From the NCBI GenBank assembly GCA_002753565.1, contig PEAM01000002.1, positions 202,783-235,842 of the forward strand: a DNA stretch of 33,060 nucleotides, given 5' to 3'. The DNA is from Magnetococcales bacterium (GTDB lineage: Bacteria > Pseudomonadota > Magnetococcia > Magnetococcales > JADFYX01). Shown here in pieces: positions 1 to 15,476 of the stretch. The notes under the pieces were generated by a model that was not told the origin of the DNA, did no database searches, and saw nothing but the letters and a program-made list of their open reading frames with translations. How positions within the stretch are numbered: position 1 is the first letter of the stretch; every line of letters starts with the position of its first letter. A program made the position numbers and the translations under genes.

Positions 1-1
1 G

Positions 2-2140
2 AAGGACTACACCCGCAAAGTACACAGCTCAGCCACCTCGCTGCTGCGGATTATCAACGATATTCTGGATTTTTCCAAGATCGATGCCGGTCAATTGGAT
101 ATGGAGGCCACCGACTTTACCCTGGAGGAGGTGCTGGGGAGCATGGCTGCCATGATCTCCCTTAAAGCCCAGGAGAAGCAGTTGGAGTTTCTGATGGAGA
201 CCGCGGTGGATATTCCGCCGAGTCTGGTGGGGGACCCTCTGCGGTTGGGACAGATTCTGATCAACCTGGGCAATAACGCCATCAAGTTTACCCAAGCGGG
301 AGAGGTGGCTATCTCGACGGAGGTGGTGGCGCGGGATGAGAGGGGGGTGCGGTTGCAGTTTACCGTCCGCGATACCGGTATCGGCATGACCCCAGAGCAG
401 AGGGCGGGACTTTTTCAACCCTTTGCCCAGGCGGACGCCTCCATTACCCGTCAATATGGCGGCACCGGCCTGGGGTTGACCATCTCGCAACGGTTGATTG
501 AGCTGATGGATGGCGAGATCCGTGTGGAGAGTGAAAAGGGGGTGGGGAGTCGGTTTATCTTTACGGTACAGTTGGGGGTCTCCAATCGGGTGGTGGAAAA
601 AAGCCTGCTCCCCTCATCCGATCTGCGAGGCATGCGTGTCTTGGTGGTGGATGATAACGAAAGTGCCAGAAATGTCCTCTCCGACTATCTGGCCTCCTTC
701 ACCTTCAAGGTGAGTAAGGCCGTTGATGGCAGAGAGGCCATGGTTGCCGTCCAAGAGGCGGAAATGATGGAGGAGCCGTTTGATCTGGTGATGATGGACT
801 ACATGATGCCGGAGATGGACGGTATTACCGCAACCACCAAAATCCGCGATGAGCTGGGGCTTAAACAGGCACCGATGATTATCATGGCCACCGCCTACGG
901 CGAGGAGAAAATGGTCAAGCGGGCCATAGCGGAGGCTCGGGTTGATGGTTTTTTGGTTAAACCCATCAACCAAAGTTTGCTGTTTGAGTCCATTATGGAG
1001 GTGTTTGGAAAAAATCGTCAGGAGGGTGACGGAGGGGGAGTGGACTTTACCAAGTGTGAAGACTACCAATCGCTCCTGTCCGGCGCCCACCTTCTGCTGG
1101 TGGAAGATAATGAGATCAATCAGCAGGTTGCCCGGGAGCTGCTGGAGCAGGCCAACATTTCTGTGGTGCTGGCAGAAAACGGCAAAGAGGCGCTGGAGCG
1201 GCTGGAGGAGGGTGCATTCGATGGTATCTTGATGGATATCCAGATGCCGGTGATGGATGGATTGACCTGCTGTAAGAAGATTCGCAAGGATGGCCGTTTT
1301 GTCGATCTGCCCATCTTGGCCATGACCGCCAACGCCATGTCAGGAGATCGGGATCTCTGTCTTGCAGCCGGCATGCAGGACCATATTGCCAAGCCCATCG
1401 ATCCCGCCGCCCTGTTTTCCACCATCAGCCGTTGGATCAAACCTGCCAATCCCCAGGTTACTCCTCCCCCAGCCGAGAGGGAGGTAAAACCAGAGGCTTC
1501 CCCCACGCTTGACATACCCGGTATCGACACCCAATCTGGTCTGCAGCGGGTTGGAGGCAATGAGGAGACCTATCGACGTGTGTTGGCTAAATTTCGCAGC
1601 AACCAGGGAGAGATGGGGTCGGCTATTGCCCAGGCCCTGGATAGAGAGGATCGGCTTGCTGCTGAACGGCATGTTCACACCCTCAAAGGGGTCTCTGCCA
1701 CCATCGGAGCCATGGCCCTGCATGAGCGGGCCAAAGAGCTGGAGTCTGCCATCAAAGGCTCGACCAAAGAGGGTAAGGTGGAGAATCTGCTTCAGGATAC
1801 CGTAGAAGAGCTGAGCCTGATTTGTGAAACCCTGGATGAGAGGCTGCCTGCGGTTGAAATGACGCCCCCGGTCAGAGCCATTGGGGAGGAGAGCCTAGAG
1901 GAGATTCAAAAGCGTGATCGTCTGCTGCGTAAGGTGATGGAGCAGTTGGATATTTTTGATGCGGGGGTGGATAAGACCCTACGGGACTTGCGCCGTGGAG
2001 GTGGCTCCCAAGAGCTGATGGATTGGTTGGAGACGTTGGAGGAGAGAGTCTCCCACTATGATTTTGAGGGTGCGGTGACGACTCTGCAGCAGTGTATGAC
2101 GGCACTCAAGGTAGATCTGGAGGTTCAAAATGGAGAATAA
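2..2140 (+). CDS. Hybrid histidine kinase, 5' end outside window (HisKA-HATPase-REC-REC-Hpt-C-terminal module)
   Basis: The frame is open from base 2, so the N-terminus and the phospho-accepting His box lie upstream of the window. The first visible residues are the second helix of the dimerisation domain ([12 protein letters not shown]). Next come the HATPase N box (NLGNNAIKFT), DTGIGM and GGTGLGL. Two receivers follow: the first at about 628-1005 with its acceptor Asp codon at 797, the second at about 1084-1440 with Asp at 1235; both keep the Lys of the KP motif. An Hpt domain has its His at 1676 (HTLKG). A short C-terminal module ends the protein, with HYDFEGA at 2054-2074. The phosphate route is inferred to be His-Asp-His from the domain order; what the kinase senses cannot be seen. 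The gene overlaps the next start by 11 bases, so the two are probably translationally coupled. Confidence 0.95.
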   Translation, partial: KDYTRKVHSSATSLLRIINDILDFSKIDAGQLDMEATDFTLEEVLGSMAAMISLKAQEKQLEFLMETAVDIPPSLVGDPLRLGQILINLGNNAIKFTQAGEVAISTEVVARDERGVRLQFTVRDTGIGMTPEQRAGLFQPFAQADASITRQYGGTGLGLTISQRLIELMDGEIRVESEKGVGSRFIFTVQLGVSNRVVEKSLLPSSDLRGMRVLVVDDNESARNVLSDYLASFTFKVSKAVDGREAMVAVQEAEMMEEPFDLVMMDYMMPEMDGITATTKIRDELGLKQAPMIIMATAYGEEKMVKRAIAEARVDGFLVKPINQSLLFESIMEVFGKNRQEGDGGGVDFTKCEDYQSLLSGAHLLLVEDNEINQQVARELLEQANISVVLAENGKEALERLEEGAFDGILMDIQMPVMDGLTCCKKIRKDGRFVDLPILAMTANAMSGDRDLCLAAGMQDHIAKPIDPAALFSTISRWIKPANPQVTPPPAEREVKPEASPTLDIPGIDTQSGLQRVGGNEETYRRVLAKFRSNQGEMGSAIAQALDREDRLAAERHVHTLKGVSATIGAMALHERAKELESAIKGSTKEGKVENLLQDTVEELSLICETLDERLPAVEMTPPVRAIGEESLEEIQKRDRLLRKVMEQLDIFDAGVDKTLRDLRRGGGSQELMDWLETLEERVSHYDFEGAVTTLQQCMTALKVDLEVQNGE

Positions 2141-5100
2141 CCCCCCCAAACCGACCATCTTGATTGTGGACGATACCCCGGGAAATCTGGATGTGTTAAA
2201 GGGGGTTCTGATCGACGACTATCGGGTTCGCCTTGCCATTAACGGCGCGTTGGCTCTGCGTTTGGCGGTCATAGAGCCGCAACCGGACCTGATTCTGCTC
2301 GATATCATGATGCCGGAGTTGGATGGTTATGAGGTGTGCCGACGGCTTAAACAGAATATCGCCACGGCGGATATTCCGGTTATTTTTGTCACCGCCAAAA
2401 GCGATGATGAGGATGAGCTTCTCGGCCTGCAGATTGGAGCGGTAGACTATATCATCAAACCTGTCAACCCATCCATTGTCAGGGCGCGGGTCAAAACCCA
2501 CCTCACCCTGAGACATTTCAACCAGGAGATGGAGGCAAAGAGTCAGCGTCTTTACGAAATCAATGAACGGCTCTCCTCCAGCATGGAGCAGCTCTCCGCC
2601 TCGGAAGAGCGCTTTCGCTCTCTGGTTCAGACCATTCCCGATATTGTCTTCAAGATTGATTGTGAAGGGAAATTTATTTTTCTCAACAAGTCGATTGAAC
2701 GGTTGGGCTACCACCAGTCCGACCTGATAGGCAAACATTTTTCTGAGATCATCCACAGCTCTGATGTCTCCAATGCCAGTCTGGACAAGGTATTGGAACG
2801 CATTGGCAAGGGGACTGAAAACCCGGAACAGAAGGTTTTTGATGAGCGGCGATCCGGGTTGCGGATGACGGTGGGGTTGGAGATTCGTCTGCGCACCAAA
2901 TCGGGCCAAGAGGCCGAGTATGCCGAAGTGCGCAACATCGACGACCATACCGTCGGTGTGGAGGTCAACAGTACCGGTCTGTACGGAGAGGTGGGCCAGG
3001 ATAGCTCCTACCATTCCCGGCACTATGTGGGGACGGTTGGGGTTATTCGGGATATTACCGACCGGCAGAAGATCCAGAAAGCCTTTGTTGAGGAGAAAAA
3101 GCTGCTCCGGCAGTTGATCTCTGCCGTCCCCCTGCCCATCTTTTTCATGGAGGGCCAGGGTAGTCTGCTCTTTTCCAACGATGCCTTTCAGCAGTTTGCC
3201 GGTTTGACAGAGGAGAATACGGCCATCCCCTCTCTGGCGGCTCTGTTTGACGGCGAGGGGGCAAAAGATCTGCAAGATCAGCTTGTGGATCTGATCGACG
3301 ATACACAGAGCAACCGCAATATGGGTGACATTCAGTTGCTAGACAAAGAGAACAGGCCCTGTTTCCTGACGGTTATCCTCACCAAGTTTCAAAAAGAGAA
3401 CCACCCTGAACCCATGGTGATTGGTGTGTTGGTGGATGTGACAGAGCAGCGGGAGTTTACCGCTCAGTTGGTTGAGGTGAGCCATCTGGCTGAAGCCATG
3501 GCGCGCAAGGCCGAGGAGGCCAATCAGGCCAAGGGGGATTTTCTGGCCAATATGAGCCATGAGATTCGCACCCCTCTCAATGCCGTCATCGGTCTCTCCC
3601 ACCTCTGCCTGCAGACCGATCTCACCACCCGGCAGGAGGACTACCTCCAGAAGATCAGCCTCAGCGCCAAGAATCTCCTCTCTCTGCTCAACGATATTCT
3701 GGATTTCTCTAAAATTGAGGCAGGCAAGCTCTCCATGGAGACGGTCCCTTTTTCCTTGGAGGAGGTGTTGAGCAGTCTGGCAGCTATTTTGAGTGTCAAG
3801 AGCCAGGAGAAGGGGCTGGAGCTGCTGTTGGAGGTGGGAGCAGAGGTGCCCACCTCTTTGCGGGGAGACCCCCATCGTCTGCGGCAGGTTCTGACCAATC
3901 TGGGGGGTAACGCCCTCAAGTTTACCGAGCAGGGAGAGGTTGCCATCCGGGTTGAGGTGGTGGAGCAGGGGGATGGAACTGTTTTGCTGGGGTTTCGGGT
4001 GCGTGATACCGGTATCGGCATGAGTGAAAAACAGCGGAGTCGGCTGTTTCAGGAGTTTTCACAGGGGGACGCTTCTACCACTCGCAAATATGGGGGAACG
4101 GGGCTGGGGCTGGTTATCAGTAAACGGTTGGTGGAGATGATGGAGGGGGAGATTTGCTTTGAGAGCGTGCTGGGAGAGGGGACCCAATGTGACTTTACGG
4201 CCCGCTTCCTACTCGATAGCGACCAGGAGCCGACCCAGCCGATTCTGCCGGAAGAGATCCGCCGTTTACGGATTCTGGTGGTGGATGATAACAGTTCGGC
4301 CAGGGAGATCATGGCCTCTTATCTGCAGAGTTTCGGCAATCAACCCCTCTGTGTGGAGAGTGGCGAACAGGCTTTGGAACAGTTGACACAATCGGATGGG
4401 CAGGGGGCCCCTTTCGATCTGGTGCTGCTGGCTTGGAAAATGGCTGGCATGAATGGGATGGCGGTGGCTCGGGAGATTAAGGGTAAACGGGATTTGACGG
4501 TCACCCCTCGGATTATCATGGTCACCGCCTATGGTCGGGATGAGGTGATCACCTCTGAGCAGGAAAACGGGCTTTTGGATGGCTATTTGATGAAACCGGT
4601 CAGCTTGATCGCCCTCCATCAAGCTCTCTCTCTCACCTACGGTTATAGCTCTTCAAGCACCCTGTCAGCGGCAGAGGCCGACCCCCTGCCCAGCGACCTT
4701 TCGGGCTATAGGATTTTACTGGTAGAGGATAATGAGATCAACCAGCAGGTGGCTCGGGAGCTGTTGGCAATGGTCTCCATTGAGGTGACAACTGCCAACA
4801 ACGGCCTGGAGGCCATCGAGCGGCTGGCTGAAGAGCGTTTTGACGGTATCTTGATGGATCTGCACATGCCGGTCATGGATGGTTTTCAGGCTACCGAAAA
4901 GATCCGCCAGACCAAGAGTGCCGAGCAGTTGCCGATTATTGCCATGACAGCCAATGCCATGGCCGGTGATCGAGATCGATGCCTGGCCTCCGGCATGAAT
5001 GACCACATCGCCAAACCGGTGGTACCCGAACGGTTATACGCAACGTTGATCCGCTGGCTTGTGGAGAAGCCGACCCCAACCCCCAGACCCCAACCCACTC

Positions 5101-5760
5101 CACCGCCCATCAAGCCGACGGAGATGCCCACCCTTCCCCTGCCTCCCCTTCCCGGTATTGATCGCAAGGCCGGGCTGGGCAATATGGGGGGTAATCAGGC
5201 TCTTTACCGGGATGTTCTGCTCAAGTTTGCCAAAAATCAGGGGGGAGCCTGTCAGCGAATGGCGCACTATCTGGCGGAGGAGGATGGTGCCTCTCTGGAG
5301 GGGGCTGCCCATGAATTGAAAGGGGTTTGTGCCACCCTCGGAGCCAACAGTCTGGCTCAACATGCTGCCCGGATAGAGGGGTTGGCCAAACAGGCGGATC
5401 TGCCAGGGAACAGGCAGCAGGTTCAGGAGTTGTTGGAGAGGTTAACCGGAGAGTTGACCCGTTTGTTGGAGATGATTGATCGGGTTGTGAAGGGCAAAGA
5501 GGCCAAGAGGCCTCCGTCGGGTAGAGGGAAAGCCAAGGTTTCTGCCGAGGTACTTGGCCCGCTTTTTCGACAGGGGGCCGGTTTGTTGAAAAATTTTGAT
5601 GCTTCCATTGAGCAGGTTGTCGAAAAGATTGCCGCCCTGGTGCCAGATGGGAGGGGGTTGGGCCATCTGGAGGCCATTCAGGCCGCTCTTGATGACTACC
5701 AGTTTGAAGCAGCTCTGACTCACTTGACACGATGGGCCAAAGTAGAAGGGGTCAATTTGG

Positions 5761-5774
<14 letters not shown>
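2130..5774 (+). CDS. Hybrid histidine kinase, REC-PAS-PAS-HisKA-HATPase-REC(degenerate)-REC-Hpt
   Basis: A 1214-residue protein with no membrane segment, so probably cytoplasmic. Order: N-terminal receiver (about 5-125, acceptor D58); a PAS domain with a long insertion (about 155-320); a second PAS (about 328-455); HisKA with H477 in MSHEIRTP; HATPase ([23 protein letters not shown]). A second receiver (about 708-835) has Ala768 where the acceptor Asp belongs. An intact third receiver has D910. Hpt has H1061 (HELKG), and the shared C-terminal module lies at 1142-1210 (DDYQFEAA). The ATG at 2130 has a GGAGG Shine-Dalgarno at 2119-2123 and overlaps the preceding gene by 11 bases. The N-terminal receiver suggests input from another kinase, perhaps the upstream one; that is inference. 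A Pro-rich linker at about 980-1005 separates the third receiver from Hpt. Confidence 0.95.
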
Positions 5775-10092
<4,318 letters not shown>

Positions 10093-10140
10093 GTGTGGTT
10101 GGTTGCGATCCGTATAAACCCTTGTTGATGGAAAACAGGT

Positions 10141-11829
10141 ATGGAAGAGAAAAAAGTCATCTCACTGCTCTTTGCCACGCTCTTGATTATTGTGGCGGTC
10201 TTGGTCGTTCGGGTCTATGAAAGCCCCGTCATGAATGTCAAGCGTGTCGGTGTAAAACCAGAATTGATCCATCTGCGCCTGGGGGTGAATATCCCGGAGG
10301 AGACTGCTCTTTATGCGGCTGCTGTACGTTTTTCTGAGGAGGTAGCCAGGAAAAGCAGTGGTCGGTTGAAGGTTACGGTCCACCCCGGTCAGAGTTTGGG
10401 CAATGACAACCAGATGGTCGAGATGGCTCGCCGGGGGGAGTTGGCCCTGGTTCTAACCCCTACCGCCAAGCTTAGCACGGCTGTTCCGGCCATGCAGGTG
10501 TTGGATTTGCCTTTTTTCTTCTCCTCCCCAGAGGCGCTCTATACCGCATTGGATGGAGAGTTTGGCCAGCAGTTGTTGGCAAAGCTGGACCCCATCGGGC
10601 TGAGAGGGGTGGCTTTCTGGGGAAACGGTTTTAAACATTTTATTGCCAATCGGCCTCTGCATAGCCCATCAGACTTTTCCGGTCTGACCATGCGGATTAT
10701 GAAAAGTCCCATTATTCAAGAGCAGTTCGAGCTGTTGGGTGCCACCACCCTTCCCATCGATTTTCACTCTACCTACAAAGCCCTGGTGGATGGGGTGGTG
10801 GATGGTCAGGAGAATCCGCTGGTTGCCATTGTCTCCATGGATTTTCTTACCGTCCAATCCCACCTGACCCTGAGCAATCATGCCTATCTGGGCTATCTGT
10901 TCTCCATCAGCAAAAAGCGGTTGAATGAGCTGGCCCTGGATGATCAACGCATTCTGGTGCAGACCGCAGAAGAGATGACTCACTGGGAACGGGAGGAGAC
11001 CCTGCGCCGTGAGCAGGGGTTTCTTGACAAGATTCGGCAGGCGGGGATGGTGGTTGGCCAGTTGAGCCAGGAGGAGATCCAGGTATTTCAGGGGGTATTG
11101 AACCATCTTTCCCGCAAATTCGAACCCATACTGGGCGCCGATATCATCTCTTTGGCCCAGGAGAGCATTCTCCTGAGCAGGTTGGAGAGTGACACTCCAA
11201 CTCCCCTGCTCATCGGTCTTGATCTCGACCTCTCTCTCATCAATCCGCAAGCCTCTTTGGCGCTCAAGCAGGGGGTGGAGTTGGCGATTCATGAGATCAA
11301 CCAGGAGGGTGGGGTGTTGGGGCGTCCCCTGAGCCTGATTGCCAAAGATAACCAGGCCATTCCCGAGCGTGGTCGGGATAATGTGGTTAATTTTCATCTG
11401 TTCGACAGCCTGATCGCCATCATCACGGGTAAGGCCTGGCCGGTTTTATCGGCGGAGCTGGAGCTGGCTGGGGAGCTTGGCATTCCTCTCCTGTTGCCTT
11501 GGGAGAAGAGCCAGGGGCCGGATATAGAGGGGGATCAGCCGTCACAATGGGTGGTCCATTCCCCGTCGATCAACTGGCTGTTGGAGGAGGTTCTCCAGCG
11601 GGAAAAACAGCTATTGGATGCCTATCAACACTATTTTCACCTGAAACCCAACCGGAAGCTGCTCAGGAAAGCGGGCTTTTTTTATGGGTATGAACTGGTC
11701 TATCTGTTGAAAGAGGCCATTCTCAAGGGTGGGGATCTGGATCGGGAAAGGGTCATGGCCCATCTGGTTGCAGGGGTAAAACAGAGAGAAAAAGAGGGCC
11801 AGGCTCTCTTGAGAACGGAGGCTCGCTAG
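10141..11829 (+). CDS. Membrane-anchored TRAP DctP-type binding protein fused to a shortened type I periplasmic binding protein domain
   Basis: A 562-residue protein. A single hydrophobic helix (about 5-25) with no clear lipobox or cleavage site looks like a signal anchor. Residues about 45-345 resemble TRAP transporter solute receptors (DctP/PF03480): an early Ala-rich helix ending in FSEEV, GQSLGND, the ...LPFFF... segment, GFKHF, and a VVDGQENP motif. Residues about 358-550 resemble leucine/amino-acid binding proteins (KQGVELAIHEIN, GGVLGRPL, GIPLLLPW) and then jump to a typical end helix (FFYGYELVYLLKEAI). The middle of that fold is missing: about 190 residues against a usual 340-380. No TRAP permease subunits are nearby. 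The sensor kinase begins 9 bases downstream, so a role as a periplasmic ligand receptor for that kinase is more likely than transport (inference). Its own Shine-Dalgarno is weak. Confidence 0.85.
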   Translation: MEEKKVISLLFATLLIIVAVLVVRVYESPVMNVKRVGVKPELIHLRLGVNIPEETALYAAAVRFSEEVARKSSGRLKVTVHPGQSLGNDNQMVEMARRGELALVLTPTAKLSTAVPAMQVLDLPFFFSSPEALYTALDGEFGQQLLAKLDPIGLRGVAFWGNGFKHFIANRPLHSPSDFSGLTMRIMKSPIIQEQFELLGATTLPIDFHSTYKALVDGVVDGQENPLVAIVSMDFLTVQSHLTLSNHAYLGYLFSISKKRLNELALDDQRILVQTAEEMTHWEREETLRREQGFLDKIRQAGMVVGQLSQEEIQVFQGVLNHLSRKFEPILGADIISLAQESILLSRLESDTPTPLLIGLDLDLSLINPQASLALKQGVELAIHEINQEGGVLGRPLSLIAKDNQAIPERGRDNVVNFHLFDSLIAIITGKAWPVLSAELELAGELGIPLLLPWEKSQGPDIEGDQPSQWVVHSPSINWLLEEVLQREKQLLDAYQHYFHLKPNRKLLRKAGFFYGYELVYLLKEAILKGGDLDRERVMAHLVAGVKQREKEGQALLRTEAR

Positions 11830-11838
11830 GCAAAGCTG

Positions 11839-14409
11839 ATGACCACATTAAATAAAAAAAGCCTGAAAAGTCGGCTGGTTCTCCAATTTGCCACCTTTGT
11901 TGCCACCTCCTTGTTGTTGGTCGCTGGTCTGATGACCTTTCAGACCGTCCAGATTGTCAAGAAGAGTGTGCTCTCCGAACAGAAGAAAAATGGTCAAAAC
12001 AGCTTGCTGAGACTGAATGAACATCTGGACTCTTTGGTGGAAAATGTTCAGCAGCTCTCCAAAAATACCCTGATCATCAACGCTCTGATCGATCGATCGA
12101 AGCGGGGGAATTTTCTACCCCAACTCGCCGCCAATTTTGCGACCGGACGGGATGTGAAGGCTTTTATGTTGGTGGATTACAGCGGCCATCCTCTTTTTGT
12201 GGATCGGGAGATTCCCCCCAACTATAACGACTCCCTGCCTCTGCGTGAGGCGTTGGGTTTGGATCGTGGCTCAGTCATGGTGGATGTGCAAAAAAAGAGC
12301 CTGATCATCAGCCACCCCATCCGCTACTACAATACCACCCAGGGCGCGGTGATTGTCCATTTTGACTTTCCTGAAATCCTGAAAGATACCGCCTCGAGGT
12401 CGGATCAGGGTCGGCAGGCCTTTTTTATCAAAAAGGCCTTTATATATGGGCAGGGAGAGAGCCAGCTGACGGAGACGGTCTCTCTGACGGTCTACCCTTC
12501 CATGGAGGATGGTTGGGTTAGAAAGCTGAACATGAGCCTGATCATCACCCTGGATCGTGCTCTTTTTCTGGAGCCTATCTATGAAGCTGTCATTGATGAG
12601 GTTCTGCTGATTTTGGCTATTCTGATCGGGGCCATTCTTCTGGCTTTTCGCATTGGTCAAAGGAGTGCCGATCCTATTTTAACCCTCTGTCAGCGGGTGC
12701 GTGACTGTAGCCGGGAGAGCGGTCTGCAGATCAGCCCGGTGGGGACGGGGGATGAACTGGAGGAGCTGGCTCTTATCTTTGAAGGACGTACCCGGGAGCT
12801 CTGGAAAATTCAGGAAGATCTGGAACAACGGGTGGCAGAGCGGACCCGAGATCTTTCGGCCTTGAATGAGAGCCTGGAGAGAGAGATTGATGAACGCCGC
12901 CAGGCAGAAGCGGAGGCGATGCAGAGCCAGCAGATGATGGAGCATGCCCAATCCATCGCCCACCTGGGGAGTTGGGAGTGGGAGATCCGCTCGGGGCGGT
13001 TCACCTGGTCGCCGGAGGTCTATAAAATTTTTGGTCTGGATCAAAAAAACTGCCAGCCTGATTATGCCCTGTTTCTCGACTGTCTCCATCCAGATGATGT
13101 CGAGAGAGTCAAAGAGGCGGTGGAGGATGCTCTGGAGTCTGACAGGGATGACTATACGGTGGAGCATCGGATTGTCCGCCCCGATGGCCGGGAGCGATAT
13201 GTCCATGAGGTGGGGGAGATCTACCGGGATAAGGCCGGCTCTCCCCGGCTGATGTTTGGTACCATCCACGATATTACCCAGCGGAAAATGTTTGAGTTGG
13301 AGATCAGCCAGGCCCGACAGGAGGCCGAAAAGGCCAACCGGGCCAAAAGCCATTTTTTGGCCAATATGAGCCATGAAATTCGCACCCCCATGAACGCCAT
13401 CATCGGCTTGAGCCATCTTGCGCAGCAATTTCCCCTGCCCCCCAAGCAGGCGGACTATCTGAAAAAAATTGATTTATCTGCCAACACCCTGTTGAAACTG
13501 ATTAACGATATTCTCGATTTTTCCAAAATGGAGGCGGGAAAGCTGGCGATGGAGCAGCAGCGCTTTGTCCTGGCTGAGGTGCTGGAAAATCTGGTTGCGG
13601 TGATTCATGCCAAGTGTGTCGAGAAAAAATTGACCTTCACCCTGAATATTGCTGACGAAGTCCCCGATCATTTGATTGGTGATGCCCTGCGTCTGGGCCA
13701 GGTGTTGACCAACCTGACTGCCAACGCCGTCAAGTTTACCCAAAAGGGAACGGTCACCCTCTCCGCCGTCCTGCTGGAGAGGTCTGAAGAGTCGGTGAAG
13801 CTTGAGTTTGAGATAGCCGATACCGGTATTGGCATGAGTCAAGAGCAGGTTTCTCAGCTTTTCCAATCCTTTCATCAGGCCGACCCCACCATTACCCGTC
13901 AATATGGCGGCAGTGGATTGGGTTTGGTTATCAGCAAGCGGTTGGTGGAGATGATGGCCGGGGAGATCAGAGTGGAGAGTGAGGAGGGGGTGGGGAGTCG
14001 TTTTACCTGCACGATTCCGTTTTTGTGTTCCAAAGAGGAGAAGCGCTCTCAGGGTGGTACCCTGTCGAGTAAGCGACCTGAGCTGTTATTCAGCACCATG
14101 ACGGCGGCCCGACCGCTCCCCGACTCGAACCAACAGGGTGAGGAGGAGGGAGAGCCGTTGGATCTGGTCGCCTTGACACCGCTTTTTAACGAAGCGCTGA
14201 ATCTGCTCCGGGTTTTCGACTCGGCGGTAGAGAGCGTGATTGAAAAGATTGCCCAGAAGGTAGGTAACCAATCTCGCCATGAAAAATTGAAATTACTCCA
14301 GGAGGCACTTGCAGACTATGATTTTGAGTCCTGCCACTCTATATTATTGGCATGGGGTCGTGAAGAGGGAATGGAACTGGAGTCGAGTGACCATGAGGCT
14401 AAACCATGA
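11839..14409 (+). CDS. Membrane sensor histidine kinase without receiver or Hpt (Cache-like sensor-HAMP-like-PAS-HisKA-HATPase)
   Basis: An 856-residue protein with a membrane helix at about 12-35, a periplasmic region of about 215 residues with Cache-like features ([12 protein letters not shown], then [10 protein letters not shown]), and a second helix at about 253-275. A HAMP-like stretch and a coiled coil ([10 protein letters not shown]) lead to one PAS_3-type domain (about 365-490), HisKA with H512 (MSHEIRTP), and HATPase ([23 protein letters not shown]). Unlike the other large kinases here it has no receiver and no Hpt. After the ATPase domain and a linker of about 60 residues it goes straight to the shared C-terminal module (about 779-848, DYDFESC). 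It follows the binding-protein gene by 9 bases and overlaps the next gene as ATGA. The three genes therefore look like receptor, kinase and response regulator of one pathway. The pairing is inferred from position. Confidence 0.93.
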   Translation: MTTLNKKSLKSRLVLQFATFVATSLLLVAGLMTFQTVQIVKKSVLSEQKKNGQNSLLRLNEHLDSLVENVQQLSKNTLIINALIDRSKRGNFLPQLAANFATGRDVKAFMLVDYSGHPLFVDREIPPNYNDSLPLREALGLDRGSVMVDVQKKSLIISHPIRYYNTTQGAVIVHFDFPEILKDTASRSDQGRQAFFIKKAFIYGQGESQLTETVSLTVYPSMEDGWVRKLNMSLIITLDRALFLEPIYEAVIDEVLLILAILIGAILLAFRIGQRSADPILTLCQRVRDCSRESGLQISPVGTGDELEELALIFEGRTRELWKIQEDLEQRVAERTRDLSALNESLEREIDERRQAEAEAMQSQQMMEHAQSIAHLGSWEWEIRSGRFTWSPEVYKIFGLDQKNCQPDYALFLDCLHPDDVERVKEAVEDALESDRDDYTVEHRIVRPDGRERYVHEVGEIYRDKAGSPRLMFGTIHDITQRKMFELEISQARQEAEKANRAKSHFLANMSHEIRTPMNAIIGLSHLAQQFPLPPKQADYLKKIDLSANTLLKLINDILDFSKMEAGKLAMEQQRFVLAEVLENLVAVIHAKCVEKKLTFTLNIADEVPDHLIGDALRLGQVLTNLTANAVKFTQKGTVTLSAVLLERSEESVKLEFEIADTGIGMSQEQVSQLFQSFHQADPTITRQYGGSGLGLVISKRLVEMMAGEIRVESEEGVGSRFTCTIPFLCSKEEKRSQGGTLSSKRPELLFSTMTAARPLPDSNQQGEEEGEPLDLVALTPLFNEALNLLRVFDSAVESVIEKIAQKVGNQSRHEKLKLLQEALADYDFESCHSILLAWGREEGMELESSDHEAKP

Positions 14410-15476
14410 AGGAGCATGAGGAATTGACGCAAAAAACGATTCTTATTGTCGATGATACACCGGAAAACCTGGATGTGATGAAAGGGGTTCTCAGCCCCTA
14501 TTATCGCATTCAAATTGCCACCAATGGCAGGCTGGCCATCAAAGTCGCCCTCTCATCCTCTCCCCCCGATCTGATTTTATTGGATGTGATGATGCCGGTG
14601 ATGGATGGCTATGAGGCTTGTCGGTACCTGAAGGAGGATGAGCGTACCCGGCATATTCCCATTCTGTTTGTGACCGCTAAGGCGGAGGTTGAAGATGAGA
14701 CCAAGGGGTTTGAGTTGGGGGCGGCGGACTATCTGATCAAACCCATCAGCCCCCCCGTTGTACTGGCACGGGTCAAGACCCATTTGGCCATGAATGACCG
14801 AATTCGCCTGCTGGCTGATGAGGTAGCCTCACGCACGGCACAAATTCAGCAGCGCAATACCCAGCTGGAGGAGACCCGTATTGAGGTGATTCATCAGTTG
14901 GGGCGGGCGGCGGAATTTCGGGATAACGAGACCGGCCTGCATGTGATGCGGATGAGCCGGTTTGCCTATCTTTTGGCGTTGAAGTCGGGTTTGAGCGAGC
15001 CGGAGGCCGTCGCCCTGATGCATGCGGCTCCTCTGCACGATGTGGGCAAAATTGGCATCCCCGACCATATTCTTCTCAAGCCTGGTAAACTGACGGCGGA
15101 GGAGTTCGAGCTGATCAAGGGCCACGCCAAGATGGGGTATGATATCATTGGCAAGCAGAGTGCGGACATTTTAAACATGGGCGCTCTCATCGCCTATACC
15201 CATCATGAAAAGTGGAACGGTTCGGGCTATCCGCGGGGGTTGAAGGGGGAGGAGATCCCCCTGGCGGGTCGTCTCTGTGCGGTGAGTGATGTTTTCGATG
15301 CCTTGACCTCTGTCCGGCCCTATAAAAAGGGCTGGTCGGTAGAGGATGCCTTGGCTTTGATCTCCCGAGAGGCCGGAGCCCATTTCGATCCGAGGCTGGC
15401 CAAGCTGTTTATTGGCTTGCGACCAGAAATTGTCGAGATTATGGAGCAGTATCAGGATAGGCCGGATACCATGTAG
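14406..15476 (+). CDS. Response regulator with HD-GYP output (probable c-di-GMP phosphodiesterase)
   Basis: A 356-residue protein of the RpfG-like receiver/HD-GYP type. The receiver (about 8-130) has acceptor D60 in [12 protein letters not shown], the acidic pair in IVDDTPEN, and KPISPP after the conserved Lys. A coiled linker joins it to the HD-GYP domain (about 155-345), which keeps H211-D212 followed by GK (LHDVGKIG), the [11 protein letters not shown] block with G274-Y275-P276, and DVFDALTS. Family knowledge: HD-GYP enzymes hydrolyse c-di-GMP to pGpG or GMP using a metal centre held by these residues. The ATG overlaps the kinase stop codon as ATGA, so coupling with that receiver-less kinase is very likely. 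I cannot prove activity, but no catalytic residue that I can check is lost. Confidence 0.95.
   Translation: MKEHEELTQKTILIVDDTPENLDVMKGVLSPYYRIQIATNGRLAIKVALSSSPPDLILLDVMMPVMDGYEACRYLKEDERTRHIPILFVTAKAEVEDETKGFELGAADYLIKPISPPVVLARVKTHLAMNDRIRLLADEVASRTAQIQQRNTQLEETRIEVIHQLGRAAEFRDNETGLHVMRMSRFAYLLALKSGLSEPEAVALMHAAPLHDVGKIGIPDHILLKPGKLTAEEFELIKGHAKMGYDIIGKQSADILNMGALIAYTHHEKWNGSGYPRGLKGEEIPLAGRLCAVSDVFDALTSVRPYKKGWSVEDALALISREAGAHFDPRLAKLFIGLRPEIVEIMEQYQDRPDTM

Noticed and set aside
2196-3275. Long minus-strand open frame of 359 codons
   Set aside because: It is antisense to a well-conserved hybrid kinase and has no recognisable domain. Long antisense frames are expected from the codon bias of this genome.
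10113-10118. TATAAA hexamer before the binding-protein gene as a promoter
   Set aside because: No -35 element lies at a suitable distance, and the 48-base gap is compatible with simple read-through from the kinase upstream.
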